Below, piece after piece: positions 25,314-39,659 of a stretch of DNA of 64,000 nt; position 1 is the first letter of the stretch, and the number at the start of each line of letters is the position of its first letter. The translations under genes and the position numbers were made by a program. The stretch spans positions 57,676,049-57,740,048 of the forward strand of contig NC_092560.1 of NCBI RefSeq assembly GCF_037038585.1. The letters are read 5' to 3'. The notes under the pieces are model-generated. The model was not told where the DNA came from. It was given only the letters and a program-made list of their open reading frames with translations, and did not search any database. Source of the DNA: Patagioenas fasciata (lineage: Eukaryota; Chordata; Aves; Columbiformes; Columbidae).

Positions 25314-28300
25314 ATCTTAAGATCTGTAAGTTCCTACTGAACACAGTTGTACAACTCTGGTTCATCTATTTATAAAATTAATACAAATTAGAATGTGACC
25401 GACTCCACCCAGTGCTCTTGTTGAGGATTGTAGAACCAGAATACAATACGAGACTTTAAAATTCATAAATGCAAATCAACATGTGTAGATGAACACTGCC
25501 AGCTGGTGTTAGGTCCAAGAAAATATTTGCTCTGTATGTAAATACAGTTTTAGTAAGAGTCCAGTAGGAACAGAAGTATTTTCTTGAGGAATAGGAAAGA
25601 AAAATCATTTAATCAAGCTGTCACTGCATGGCTGCAAGTCAAATATTATTCTGGTGCATGGAAGCTGTGCAGTTTACATAACCTGCCTGTAGAAATACTA
25701 AAGAGATCCAGAAAGAAAAGTGATAATTGCTCAAGTCAATGTGAACAAGAAATGCTCAAAAATCAATAAGACATGAAGTGAGTTACTCTCGTTGCTTAAT
25801 AAACAGGGAAGAAAATGAAGCTTTAACACCTTTAGGTAATAAGTTACAGCAATATTGGTTAAAAAAAAAAATTCCCCTACCCTTTTATTGATGTGAACAG
25901 CACTGATGGTTAGGAAAGATTAAAATAAATAACATTAACACAAAGCTAAATATTACAAAAGCGTATTTGCATTCCATTTAGGAAAGATCTGATACACGAA
26001 AGCCAAGAGCTGTGGATTGCTGCTTTTGTTTCCCAAATGTAAACCCATGCACATTGTAAGGTCTTTAAAACCAACAAACAAACATGATGAGTTCATTGAA
26101 CTAAGTGTTCGCTTTAACCCCAGAATATATTAATCTGTATGTATAAACACTGTGTGAGAAGTGCTCTGTGTTTCTTAATTACACTGTGGGTTTTAGACAT
26201 ATGGTAAATAACTTTTGAAAAGACTGCCTCTGATTTCCCTGCACAGTAAGCCAATTCACTGCTCAAACATTAATATGAATCACATACTTCAGGGAAAAAA
26301 AAAAAAAAAAAAGTTGGCTTTCTTGAAATATACTGAAAAGTGGGATCATTTGTCCTGCATTTGATGGGTCCACTTGGCAGGGGTGATCCCAGAAGTGACT
26401 TCCGGCCACAGCCTTGTGCCCCGCAATGCTCCTCACACCTGGGGAGAGTGGGGCAGAGGGACATACCGGTCCCCTCACTCTGCAGATAACCGCCTGAAAT
26501 GTTAAAGAGTTACTACGTGGTTTAGTATTTCCAGAAAAATTATAGCAGCCAACTCTAGAAGCAGACACTGAAGAGACATTTTGCAGAAGACCTGTAGGTA
26601 TTACGCTGGCACTGGTGCCACGTGCGGGTTATTAAACAGGCAGTGTAGGAAGGAAACAGCACGATTACTCCTAATCCGTTCTTCCAAGTCCTCACTGGGA
26701 CTTACTCAGTCCCCACCTACCACCCTTGAAAATAACGTGTGAGCACACAAGCCTCAGCAGAGAGTTTATGTTTTGCCTCACCACGGCAGGGTTTCAAGCA
26801 GTAACAAACATAGACACGAACTCGCTATGACTCCACAGAGATACCCCCAGCCTGGAGAGAGTGTAAGGGCATGTTCTGCTTACACAAGGCCGCACATGCT
26901 ACAGACACGTGCTCCGCTGAACCTCTTCATGTTTCTTCAAACCAGGCCCCTTCAGCAAAAGCTGCAACTCCGCACGCTGCACCCACTTACGTATCATTGG
27001 ATACCTGGACCTTAGTGTCTACAATAACAGTTATAAACTTCCCTGTGTCCTTTAACAGGGAAGAGAGAAACAACAAAACATCCCACAGAAACCTAGATGA
27101 TTCATAAAGAAACTAAGGACTGAAGCAGGATTTGTTCTTGGAGTACTCATGTGGCTTACAAAAATTACATGTATATACATACACATGCAGATGCATTGGT
27201 TTTAAAGAGTTTACTGTGGAATAAGAATTACAAATCAGCAACCCTGCAATGCATATTTTTGGGTTTTTAACAGGTTTCCATCTCCAACAAAAAGTTACAA
27301 AAGGTTCAACAAAAAGAAACTCAAAGTCTTCAGCTGAAGAAAAGTACATTTCCTACTTAAAACTCTCATCTCCAGAATGTACTGCATCCTACATCACACC
27401 ACACAGTGACATTTATGAGATCGTTGTTCAGTTTTCCTATATTTTACCTTGCTCTGTTGTCCACTTCCTCTAGAAAACAGAGAGCGGTGAGCACACCCAG
27501 TGTCTTTACTCAAACACCCACTGCCCTGGTAGCCCGATTCTTCACATTTTGGTCTGATTTTTGCATTCTCTTTATAGTTGTAGGGTGAGAACAAAATGTT
27601 CTTTCCTAGAAAAATAAAAGATTTGGGCCTGTCTTACAGGCAATGAAAATAATTTTATGGGACTGGAGCTCTTAGACTTTCTTCTCTGCTGCCCAGCTCT
27701 GACTTGAGCACAGCTACACAGCGATGCCACCTGCTTACAGCAGCGTGGTGCACTGTGCATGCCCCTACTTGTGCAGCATCACTGTAACCATCGTCTGAAA
27801 GATGTAATCTGCTCTGCCTCTGGCATAATCATGAGAAAAGCTTAGGTTTGAAACCCTGCACGATATTGCTGCTGAGAAAAGGGCAGAACAGAAAGGCCTA
27901 AGCTCTTCTTACAGGGAAAAAAAAAACCAAGCAATTGAAGAACTGGTGAAAGGTGAGGGCAGAGGGTTTCTTTTAAATGACTGTTGGCAGGCGTGGTTTA
28001 GTTTTTGGGGTTTTTTCAGTTTTGGCTTGGTTTTGAAGGAGTGAAAAATCTGAGCCCTGATTTAGATGTTGGAGAAAGTAAAGGGTTCATATGAGAGGTA
28101 TAGCAAAAACTCTGGAGTATCAGCTTAACTCAAGTTGAGGGGTGGGCAGATGGGGGAATAATTCCTCCATGACGGAAGTAACAAGAATGAGACCTGTGGC
28201 TTTACTTCTCTCTTGGATGGACACCTCCTGCTGTTTTCTAAGGAGCTGGAGGCAGCAGCGTGCAGCTTTATTTCACTTGGACTGATCCCAGGATAAAAGG

Positions 28301-31300
28301 CAGCCTCTCCTCCTTCATTTGCAGCCTCCATGAATCCCCTAAGTCTTACCATAAAAGAGCTTTGTACTGTCTCAACTGCATGACCTCCTTTATACTTGTA
28401 GCCTTCAACTTTTATTTATAAAAATCTTTAAGCAGATTTCTAGCCCCACGCATCTCCATTCCCCACAGCAGCAGGATGTGCCCACAACCGCAAACATGGG
28501 ACTGAAGAAAAAGAGGTCATATAACCCAGGATGCAGACACCTGCAGCTTCTCCTACCCAGTTACCTAACAACAGAAGGAACTAGTGAGAAGCGTTGCATT
28601 CCTCCTTGAGCAAAAGAGGTAGAGTAGCATTTCACATTCCAGAGGCAGGCTGGCACATTAATACCTCTTGTTCCCTAACTCCATTAGGTTTGGAGAGTTA
28701 AAATAAAATTGCTTTTCATTAAAAGCCCAAAACTCAGTTGTGAGGTTTCGTTTTCAACAACAGTGACTATCTGTTGCTCCCACTGATAAACAGGACCGGG
28801 GTTGCTCTCCACCTTTGAAAAATGAGGTAATTACATGTCAATATAGGTGCTCTGTGCTGGCCACACAGATTTCAAGATTTTGTCCAAAAGCTACAAAAAA
28901 TTGCTACAAGTGCCCATGGCTCATTTCCAACAGGCATGCGTCAGCATTAGAACTGCAGTGCAGGAGAGAGATAAAAACTCCTCATAAAAACCCAGTGAAA
29001 AAGAAAAACGCTTTAAGTAAGCTGCAAGTTACAGACTGTAAAAAGCCATCTCATCCCAACTCTGATGAGAAGCAGTCTAGCTGCAAGCACATAAATGAGA
29101 GCACATCTCAACTATTTCTTTGCTGTCCTCTAGTGTCAGCTTTTTGTAATGAACAGAATCAGAATGAGCCTTTTTCTGTTACCCATTTGAACTGCTCTTT
29201 TTAAAGCAAATTAATACCTGTCCTATTGTGAACACTGAACACCGATATAAAGACACCTCTGAAAAGAGGCCAAACTTTCACCGAAAACCATCAGCCCTCC
29301 CCAGACATAACTGCAAATTTTGAGACAGCCTCACTGCAGCACATGAGTGCAACCTGCCATCTTCTAATGTGAGCTTTACTCCATGGGGGAATCATGGCAG
29401 GACAAAGAATATAAGTTATTTTGCTCCCAGCTTTTCTTTAAACAAAAGTTCACATGCACGCAGCATTTGCATAGCCAAGTCGAACTGGTTTTCCCTCTTT
29501 GATTTACAATATTTCTACACACGGAGGCTATCCTGCTTAAGAATATCTCTAGCAAAGTTCCAACTCACAATAAGCAGTTATTTCAGTGGTTTCACAACTA
29601 TAATAATACATTTTACCAAAGTAGAGCAGTTCTATGAACAACGCAATTATTTCTGCATTTATGGGCTGGTGCAGTGAAGTATCAAAAAAACCTCTAGAAT
29701 ACTTACACTAGTTTAGAAAAACAAAACCAGTAAAAGATTAACTAATAATAGTTCCAGACAATGTGTGAGCAGAGGAGGACCGAAGGCCAGAGCCAGCTGA
29801 AGGTCTCCAGCACCCTCTCCTGGTTCCTAGAGCCACAGCCACGGCTGGAAAACTCCCTTCTGCTGAAGTGACAGTGACAGACCCAGATAACACACACTAG
29901 GTGCGAGCTAATGGCATGCCAGTGGCCTCCGCAGAACTTGAGTGGACAATACAGGACATCCTTTTGTTTTGAAAAATTCAGGAAGAAATTTCAACGGTTG
30001 CAATATTGTTCATGTCAGTCTCAGCATCTATTATTTGTGTTACTGTACTTGTTAAATGCTGTAGACCCAGAACCTTAATGTACTGGACAAAGTACAGATT
30101 CTGGAGAAACCTACTTAGGAGATAACCGTGGGAGAGCAGAGACAATTCACGTGCAATATAAGCCAAGAGCCAGGTAGAAATCAGAGCAGCCCAAGTTGTC
30201 AAGGTTTCTCATTTTGTTTCATTTTGTTTTGGAAGCTTGAGAGGTGGTGGGGAGGAGGGGATGGTGCCAAATACCATCTCTAGGAAGGAACATGAGAATG
30301 GAAGAGAATTAAACATCACTGACCTCCAGAGACAGAATGGAAGTATAAGGATGCCCTTTTCAAATCTGACTGCACAGGTAACACAATCTATGGCAGATGC
30401 CATCCATCCTCTTTTAGTCAAGGGAGAAGTGACATATTGAGTGGGAGCATCCACATCACAAGGGGCTCGAAAGTGTGTTTAATGTAATTAGAGGCAGGAG
30501 GTACATGAAAGGAGCCATAGATGATCAAATATGGGAGAAAAACTTGTGCAGCATCATCTCAGGACAGGTGGGACAGCATGGTGCTCAGGCCAGAGATGAC
30601 ACTGCTGACTTGAGAGCTGGGCAGATGAGTCCCAGTGAGCTACATGGGCAGGATAGATTATACCTTAGAGGTGTTACACAGAGAAGACCTGCAACAGCTA
30701 GAGATAGTTATGAGAACCCACAGTCAGAGATGGAGAGAGATGCAAGACAAGAAGTCAATAATTAGGAATGGAAACAAAGAGTGAAATGGCCAGAAGATAG
30801 TGTTTTAAAGTAAGAAAATAGAAAGAGACCACTGACTGGGAAGTTGTTTCTCTTGGCTAAGCAATACGGCTTCCACGCCACATGGAGCCATTCACTGTCT
30901 GTCACACAGGTATTTTAGGTCATTTGGTGTCAACAGCTCTGAGGTCCAGGCCACACAACATTAAGCAGTTTTTTCCTCTTTGAGGATCAGATACTTCAAA
31001 AACAATAATCAGCAGCTCACCTCTGTTCTCTCCAGTCACACCATAGTCTTTTCTCCCTGGAGTCTGAATGATTTCTCCCAAAGCCCAGACTTTCATTACT
31101 TCGTGCAGAGCCAAGGCACAGAAAGCACCCTTTAGGGACCACCATGCAGAGACATGGTCAAGCAGCTAGAAGGGGAAGGTCATCTGGCCTAGCCAAGGAC
31201 TGGCGTTACCCTATGATGTTTCCAAAGTAAGCCAAAGATCCAATGAACTGTCTGTCTCTGAGTGATCAAGCTTTCTTGCATGATGGGGAGGATAATACCA

Positions 31301-31359
31301 TCCAGGTGTCAATCACAGAAAAGCTTTGCAGGAAGACCAGGCTCATACTGAATAAGTTC
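25314..31359. other. Intergenic, no gene recognised
   Basis: Mixed sequence with A-runs (26296-26313) and a purine-rich patch (30470-30780). The ORF of 129 codons at 28815-29204 has no known motif and composition like the surroundings. Confidence 0.6.
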
Positions 31360-32720
31360 CTGGGACTAAAAACTCCCTCGAGAGCAGAGAGGACAGACAG
31401 ATGCCCCGGCAGCGAGGCCCAGAGATCCCCTCCCTGTGCTCCAAGCCACGCTGCTATTCCATACATCATTAACGACCAGGAAAACGGGCCATAAGCATAA
31501 GCATTTAACCCACACATACATTGATAACATGACAAGGACAGCAGCCAGCATATTGCTGCTACTGGGCACCACCAAGGTGAGCAAACATGGAATACCCTTC
31601 TTGGGCTCCCCTACAGAACCCCCTGCACACCCAGTGGAGCAAGAGCGTGCCCCACTCACCATCCACCCCTGCACACGCCATCCTCCCCTCACCTCCCGGC
31701 AATGCCAACAACACTGCCCCATCACCCTGCAACTCTGCCAAGATTAGCACTGTTCCAAAGGTAATCAAAAAGGTTTATTCTTTGTTGAGGCTTGCTGCAT
31801 ATTAATGAAGTCTGTCCATCCTGGTTTGGCAAATCATAACACAGTTACCTCACATAGCAGGTTTTCATCATTTTTTCGTAACAATTAAAAGTGAAACTAC
31901 TGCAGAACTGGTTTCCTCTGCTCAGCTCCCATGCATCCCCTGTCCACAAACCTCCTTCAGAAACAGCCCAGCAACTCACTGCTCAGTCAGAACTATTGTC
32001 CCCCACACTTCTTCAGCTTGGTTCCACACTTACTCTTTGACAGGGCTTATGCACCATTAAAGCACTCAGACACCAACTTACCAGTTTGCAAGTCTTTGCT
32101 GACCACTCTAGGTCAACCTACAGCTGTAAGCCACCACTTTTCATCAGTCCTCCTCCTCCTTGCAGCTTCTCCTCCCCCAGGCACGTTTCTGAGCCCCCTG
32201 TCCACATGTCACCCATTGCTTCTGCAGCCAGTGCGGCACCAAAACCTCACTGGCCGCCCTCGAGGCTCTCCCCCAAAGGCCAGTTAGCTCCTCCAATCCC
32301 ACCAGGCAGCTCAGGCCCACCTGGGGGTAATGAGCAGCTCCTGATCCACAGCAGCAGCACTGCGGAAGCCCCTGTATCCAGCAGAGCCAAGCTGCCCATC
32401 CTTCATTTTACACAGCTGTTTCTGTTAAATACGGAGCTCCTCCACCACCCAGCCCCACGAGCCATGCCTCTGGAGTCCTCTTCACCCTTTGTTCTTACTA
32501 TTTCTTTAGAAATTGTCTTCCACTTGGTTTGAGCAGTTTCTGCTCCAGCCTTCTCTCTCCACCCTTGCTCCTTGAAACCAGTTCTAGCTATGGATGTTAC
32601 CTGCCACTGGGCATCCAGGGGGAGAAGCCAGTAAGTCCTGTGGGTGAAGGTGTCTTGTTTTACATCCTGCTCCCGCAGCCCAAGTGGGGCAGCTGCTGGG
32701 CCTGTCATTTTGTTACTGAC
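31360..32720. other. GC-richer block with overlapping ORFs on both strands, unidentified
   Basis: Base composition rises and Pro/Ser-rich frames open on the plus strand (32086-32532, 148 codons; 31931-32287, 118 codons), with competing minus-strand frames (31366-31725, 119 codons). None has a recognisable domain, none has a Kozak-backed start plus splice context, and the frames contradict each other. It may be an unrecognised repeat, a non-coding RNA exon region or simply a GC-rich patch. Confidence 0.4.
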
Positions 32721-32803
32721 TTGCTATTTCTGCACCATAAAATCTGCTAAAAATTGAAAGGTTAGGCTATCTTCACTTCTGAAGTCTTAAGAGCAGCCAA
32801 CTA

Positions 32804-32824
32804 AAACAAACAAACAAACAAACG
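32804..32824 (+). repeat. Short (AAAC)n microsatellite
   Basis: About five AAAC units. A similar run is at 20218-20236. Confidence 0.85.
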
Positions 32825-35800
32825 TTGATGAGAAATGCAGATTTAATCTACACTGTAGATGCCCAGTGTTGGCCAATACATTAGTTAAGCCAGGCTGTGC
32901 ATTGTTCGATTTCATTTCAGTCAGGTAGCAGCCTCACCTCCAGGACTTACACCACTCCCGCCCCATTCAGGCTGTGACGCACCCTGTATGTAAGGGCACT
33001 TCTACACCCCAGGTTACTTGTAGGATTCCCCCATTTTCACCCACAGGATTGTGCCTGCTCCTAAAATCCCTGGAGGATCTTACACAAGCTCCATCTTTTT
33101 TTCTAATTGCCTTTTCAAACTTAATTTTCCCATTCATACAACAGGAACCTATTCTAGAATAACATCAGTACCACCTTTATTAAGTGGCAAGAGAAAGGTA
33201 TTCAAAGAAAATTGAAGTCAAGCACCCGTAAGACGAAAAATACAGAACCTGACTCAAGGCCAGGAAGTACAAGCCTGTGCAATCTTCAGGCCCCCGCAGG
33301 CACACATTACTTTTGAGCCCTTAATTGTATAAACACACAGCATTCACCTGGCAGGACACTTGCCTTACTCAGTGTTTTTTTTGCCTACTTAGCATGCATC
33401 CACACTGTGCACAAAATACAGAAATATTCGCCTCAATTGTTGCCTCTTATGCTCTTGTACTAGGCCCTTCACCAACACTAACTTCATATCCTTTTGGTTA
33501 GCCCACAGTATGGTCCAATTTCTCTAAGTAAACAAACTACCAAGATTAAGATAAAAATATTCAGAAACATCCACTAAAATAAATATCTTGCTTGCTGATT
33601 GTTAAACCTGGCACATCCTGATCAGCTTTATGTTCTCTCAACATAAAGCAAAAACACAGGAAAAAAAAAAGGGACAAGAAATAAGAGAACTACATAAAAC
33701 CTCTACCTGAACCATCTAAGATCTTTTACTTCCATACATCGTAACTGCATAATGCGAGATCATTATGTGCAGTAAATGTTGGCTGTAATCTTCTAACACA
33801 CGACTAGCCACAAAGAGTCATGGAGGAATACTTCACTGCCACCAGGAGACACGCATCACACTTTCAGCTATGTGACCTGCATGGAAACAAACTGCAGAAC
33901 CTTCATTTCAAAGTTATGAGCTTCTGCCCCCTCCTGTTTGCTCCCATTTATTCTTGCCACTGAAATTTCTCTTCCATCTTTTGCCATGGAGCTTTCCCCA
34001 GATGTAGCTCCCATCAGCCTGGCTGCTGGGCTCTGCCACCTGCAGCTGCATCTCCAGTGACCTATTCAGCCAGGGAAAACTGGTCCCACAAAGTTAAGTA
34101 TTTGGCAGTTAAGTGACTAAGAACAGATCCTTCCAGTGGAAGCCTAAGAGAATCATAACCACAGCCAGCATCACCAGTTTTGTCTGCAACACTGTGTTCA
34201 TTTTTTAGCAGTTACATAAAAGACTACAAATGAAAATATGCTAATTTGTAGTTTAACTGGAACATTAAGCTATTTCCACATTGCATTTTCAGAATAACTA
34301 ATTCATTAACTCCAACTAAGAAAATGTTTTTATTTTGTGCAAAGATTACTTGTGTATGCCCACTTCAGAGGTGGACAATGAAAAAAATCAGAGCAAAGAA
34401 AAATGTTAATCCGAGGACTTCGCAAAGTATCTGTGTACTTCACATTCATATTTGAGCTTCTTTTTGAAAGACCTTTCCAATGCAGACAGCTTTTGGTCAT
34501 GAAGCGTTTATGGCTTGGCATAAAAAATGGCTTGAATCAGTAGGCTGCTCACAGTACATGTCAATTCCTTACAAACCAGCTCATTGCAAACATTTTCCTT
34601 TCAAACAGTATGCCTTGTTACCTAAAGCTATGTTACAAGATTAAAAAGCACAGAAGCCCTTCAGCCTGGCTAAAACTGAAGTTCTGTATATCCTGGGCAG
34701 GAAAGAACATGCTGCTCATGGCAAGAGCCACCAATAACACCACCAAACACAGAAAGTTACTGCTAACAATTCTACTATATAATGTCCCCTTGTATTACAT
34801 TCAAACTGTGTGTATTCACACGTATGCCAGATGACTCAAAGCTCCACTGTTTTTCATCTGTCCGTGATGCAGACACTTGAGCTCAGATAGGATTCTCCAC
34901 ACCTTGCTAAAGTTGGTTCCCTTCAGCAGTCTTGCAACAGGAAGAGATAGGAAATGAAAGATGTTAAGGTTAGAATAGTACACAGTGCCCAGACATCAAG
35001 CTACCACACAGAAGGAATACAAATCGAAAGGAAGCCACTGTACCAACCAAAGCCACCGTACTAGAATAAGTACAATCAAAACTGCACATCATGTACTGCT
35101 GTTGGCTATACTGAGTAACAGACTGGAGGAAAAACTACATCACCTTCCTTGACCCAAGTGTGAGAACACTAAAGCAACAATGGATATTGTCTAGCTTCAG
35201 AGGTCAAGAGATCTCTGTTGGTACCTGATACAGAGACAGCCATTTCAGAATCTATAGGCTTAGAAGATGGTGACTCAATAGCAATATTGCTATATTCATA
35301 TTGCTATTTAATATTAAATAGCACACAGTCATTTTGATAATCTAGCAAAATGCAATAGCTCGGGCCACCAGAGTGCTCCAAGTTAATCTTTCAAGTATTT
35401 GGATTCTCTTGTATTAGTTCTCAAGCCTGACTGCTTCCTGGCAGAGTGGAAAGGAGTTTGCTTTCCTTTCCTTCCCAAGCTGAAACTTTGCAGTGCCTTG
35501 CTTAGCGCCACCAGAATCAGTTATCTCCCCACATTGCCTAACGGGAACTGGAGTTCTCTCGTACCAACCCAGGCTCCATGACCCTGATGTGCAGATGCTT
35601 CTCTGGACCATCAGCAATCATACCAGTTGCCAAAATACTCCCACTTCAAAGCTGTATCTTTGATGCAGAGAGGATAGGAAAGTAAACTAGCATTTACCCT
35701 GCAAGTATGGAACATCGTTTCTCTACAACAATCATGCTACTGCCAGGGGAATAAATAACTGCATACTAAAGAGGATGTCAAAGATGTATAGAGAACGAAG

Positions 35801-38800
35801 CCTAAGTAGCAAGCATGTTCTCAGGTATCTGTGTAGGGATTTAATAAACACATGCCACTATAGACCCTGGAAGACCTCACATCTCCATCAGATGACTAGA
35901 TCCGCACAAGCGAGTGCGATGGACACAGGCTTTGGTAGGCGCTGAATTCAGGAACAGAGCAGTACACTCTAGTGCCCAACTGCTTAAAAGTATTAATTTT
36001 TCTTTAGTCTGTCTGGAGGTCCTTCCTAGATAGCAACACTCTAAGAGATAGACCCCAGAAGTTGCTTACAAGTCTCTGAGGAAGAGCAAACACAGAGGAG
36101 TTTTCAATACACACCTGTGCTTCACACAGACTGCCTCGCAAATCACAGACAGTGCTGGGTTAGCAAATGCATTGCCAGCTATGCCTAGAGAAAGCTGAAG
36201 AGAGATCAAGGGTGTAAAATAAAACTCATTCAGTTTGCAATAATGCTCATTGATGACTACGAATAACAGGAGGAGGAAAGCTGAGCAGCTAGGCAGCACA
36301 TTCATCATCTTAGTGAACCAATCATTCTTGGTCCACAACAGCAATAATCCTTAACCAGACTAAAAGTTCCCTGCAGCTGAGTAAATTGTCTCAGCCACCG
36401 CCTAGCAGCAAACAGAAAACAGGGAAAACCAAACACATCCTTCACTAAATTCTCCTTCTAGTTTATAGTAGCCAAAGGTTTAAATGTACTTACTGAAGAA
36501 CAGGTATTCTTTGAAGAACTACTAAAGTTGAAGTCCTCATGATAAACAATGTTTTTTGCCCTCACAGCCAATTGCATGGAAGAACAAAAATAAATTCCTT
36601 CACACTAACATTTCTCAAAGACTGGGATAACATGGAAAAACAAATCTATTTCTCAATCTTGATTGGGTCCAATATGCATTAATGGACAACTGTACTGTAA
36701 TTAACACTCTTTTCAGGAATGGTAACTAGTTTTCCTTACCAGTTAAGAGAGAAAAAGTCCCTGTACAATCCAGTGAGGAAGGTCTCTGGTGATTCTAGAT
36801 GCAGTAATGGAGCCCCACTGCCCCACCATAAACGCGGATACCCTCCATCCCACCAGCAGACAAAGGATACATCCCTCATCACCAACAGATCAGAAAGTCA
36901 GTGAGCGACTCATTGCTCTTTCTCCCTTCTGAAGGATGGAAAGGGGAACCAGGAAGATACAGTTCTCTGCCTCTAAAGAAAGGATGAGGAGAGAAATGGC
37001 AGTGACTGCAAAACATGGAGCCCTGCCATGTCTGCCTGCAGCCACCAGTGAATGCTGTCACTCAAGTCACGCTCTTTCAGCCCAGCACTGACAAACTATC
37101 TCCATCAGACATTTTTTAATATCCAAATCTTGCAAGAACGTAATAAGGGAATGCAAGCTTAGTCCAACAGCTTATTAAGTCTTTAAGGCTAAAGAACACC
37201 TTGCTGGTGTTCAATGTGCTCAAGCAGAAAAACATGAAAGGAAGTATCCTGGGAACGGATCATGGTTCAGGTACGACAGAGGAGAAAGGCCAAAAATCTA
37301 CTAAAATCGCCCTGGGAAAAAAACAAAGTTGAAGATGGAAAATGTTGTAGTCACATGCTAGATTTTGTTCTGTTTCACACCCTCAAGCACTGAGCAAAAG
37401 GGAGGCACACAGCATAAAGCAAGCTTTCATACATTTTTATGGAAGTAAAATATGAAAACCAAACTTTGTTTCAAGTGACAATTCCCAGCGACTACAGTGT
37501 TTCTTAAGGTTGCAAAAAAGAGGATCAACACTCTGCTTAGCTTTACCATAAGTAAATATAACACAGCGCAATCCAATTCCTCTGTGGAAACACCAAAGCT
37601 TCCCCGCTTCCATATCACGATGAAGGGCAAACTGAAGTAGCAGAGCAGGCAGATAACCATTTCATCTAAGGGCTGTGCAGATCTCTGACACATATCTCAA
37701 CTAGCAGAACAGATGACTGTATAGGATGAGAACTCAGTCCACCAGTATCAGCTGGTTAAGGCTACACATCCCCACAACATCAAATCACCGTATCAAACAC
37801 GCCAGACTTCAGAAATGCAAACAGTGTAGTAGGAGGACAGAGTAATTACGTTGTGTGTACACAGCCAGGATGGGTAACACAGTAGACAGAAGAGAAGCCG
37901 CCACAAACTTACAGAGAAGTTACAAAGGCTGTAAAGGTGTTTCATTCTACAAAGCAAAACCACTGCTCAGTTCCTGTCACCTCCTTTGCTCACAGCTCAT
38001 CATAGCCACTGCTTTTGTTATCAGCTTCAGGATACAAAATAGGGAAACAAGTACCAACCATTGTTTCTACTTTCACTAATTTTCTCAATTAGAACCTGTG
38101 TATTTCCCAAGTCTATACACTTAGTGTAATATAATTCTTCTATAATTATAGTATCTTCCCAAAGTATTAATTACAGAGGTGACACTTGTCACTAAACTGA
38201 ATAAAGAGATGGAAAAAAAGTCTGTGTCTCAGAGAAATACCAAGGAAAAAGGTTTTCACTTACTAATACAAATAGCATATTCACATACCACTAATTAGGA
38301 CAGGCAGAAGACCCCGTCACTAGGACGTGAAAACTAAAAAGGGAATAAACCACACCAAGGTGTCAAAGTCAGTAAAAATAAACTGCAGCAAAGGGAAAGG
38401 AGAAAGGTGTGTAAGGCATACAGGTAGGAAAGACTTCAGTACTGACATAGCAACTTGCTCTTTAAAAAAAGAAACATTTTTATCCCCTTAAACTTATACC
38501 AGAAAATGGCATATTTCAATACATTGTGCAAAATTAACTGTATCAACAGTTGCATGCCTATTCCAAGACAAAACCTGATCTCTTGAATAGAAATCCCTTT
38601 TAAAAAACAAACAAGCAAAAAAACCACAATCAACACAAACCCACACACCACCCTTGGCCCAAAACTGACAGATGCCACCTTATAAAACACGTTTTTTCCT
38701 AAAGAAAATGGACGAAATCTCAGCTTTATAAGTATTTTTGCTTTAGAGTTCTAAACAGCGCATTACTTACTATGAGAAACAGTACAATTCAAAAATATCT

Positions 38801-39198
38801 TGAAGGCAGAATGTCTATATATAAATTACATTACAAATTCATGTGACAACACCAAGAGCAGTTCCACTTATGGATTAATGCTACATAGTTTGTACAACCC
38901 TGTAGAAAATATTAAAAGAACTGAATTGAACCAAATAAAACTACAAATAATAAAATATTGTTTTTAAAACCTGTCATCATAAATAAAAAGTTCGACACAA
39001 AGTAAGAAAACAGGTGCTTATTGCATAGATATACTGCTGCTGCTATAAAAGCAAGACGTGGTGATGCAAATATTTTTACCTCATTCTAAAATGCATCACT
39101 GCTGCCTGTGTACATTTAATATAAATGCAAACAAAACTTACCAGATTTAAAAACAATACCCTCGATGCTATGCACTGAGACAATACTCTGTAAATCAG
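32825..39198. other. Intergenic flank downstream of GPBP1
   Basis: AT-rich. It contains the 35303-35322 palindrome. Part of the right end could belong to a long GPBP1 3' UTR. No gene recognised. Confidence 0.6.
35303..35322. repeat. Perfect 20-bp palindrome
   Basis: GCTATTTAAT followed at once by its reverse complement ATTAAATAGC. With no spacer it is a symmetric AT-rich site rather than a stem-loop with a normal loop. Confidence 0.9.
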
Positions 39199-39204
39199 TT
39201 TATT
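39199..39204 (-). terminator. Second candidate polyadenylation signal AATAAA
   Basis: This canonical hexamer lies about 780 nt beyond the GPBP1 stop. It is followed on the minus strand by AGAGTATTGTCTCAGTG, a plausible downstream element. It would be an alternative to the nearer signal and give a longer 3' UTR. Confidence 0.3.
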
Positions 39205-39659
39205 TTCCATGTTGTGGACAAATCCAGTCAGTGTAATTACCCTTCTGCACGTGAATAGTAGAATCAAAGTGCGTATTTTCCCACAAGAAATGTGTTGACT
39301 GTGAGAATAGTGGGTCTTGCAATACCCTATAAAGCTTTCAATTTAAAGGTTAGTTCTGGAAATTTGGAACTGTACCATCAGGGTCTTTTGCCGTTAACAA
39401 CAACTACACTACAAATGGCTAAAGAGCAGTTATGGGTGGAAGAAGTAGAACAATACAACAGCTCAATTAAGGAAGAGTTTTAGTGCACTTTGCTCATTTT
39501 AGCCAACATGCTACATTGATTGCCCTTTTTGCATACAAAGTGAACTCAAGGGTTTCCATTGTAAGAAATAAATTACTTGGCAAGCAAAACACTGTGTCAA
39601 GCTGCCCTTTTTTTCCTTATAGACTTGGACATTTTAAGACAGAAGCGTTGCAAGACATT

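Noticed and set aside
28815-29204. 129-codon plus-strand frame
   Set aside because: Composition follows the local DNA and no family motif is present.
32086-32532. 148-codon Pro/Ser-rich frame as a gene
   Set aside because: Competing frames on both strands and no domain. Kept only as part of an unexplained GC-rich block.
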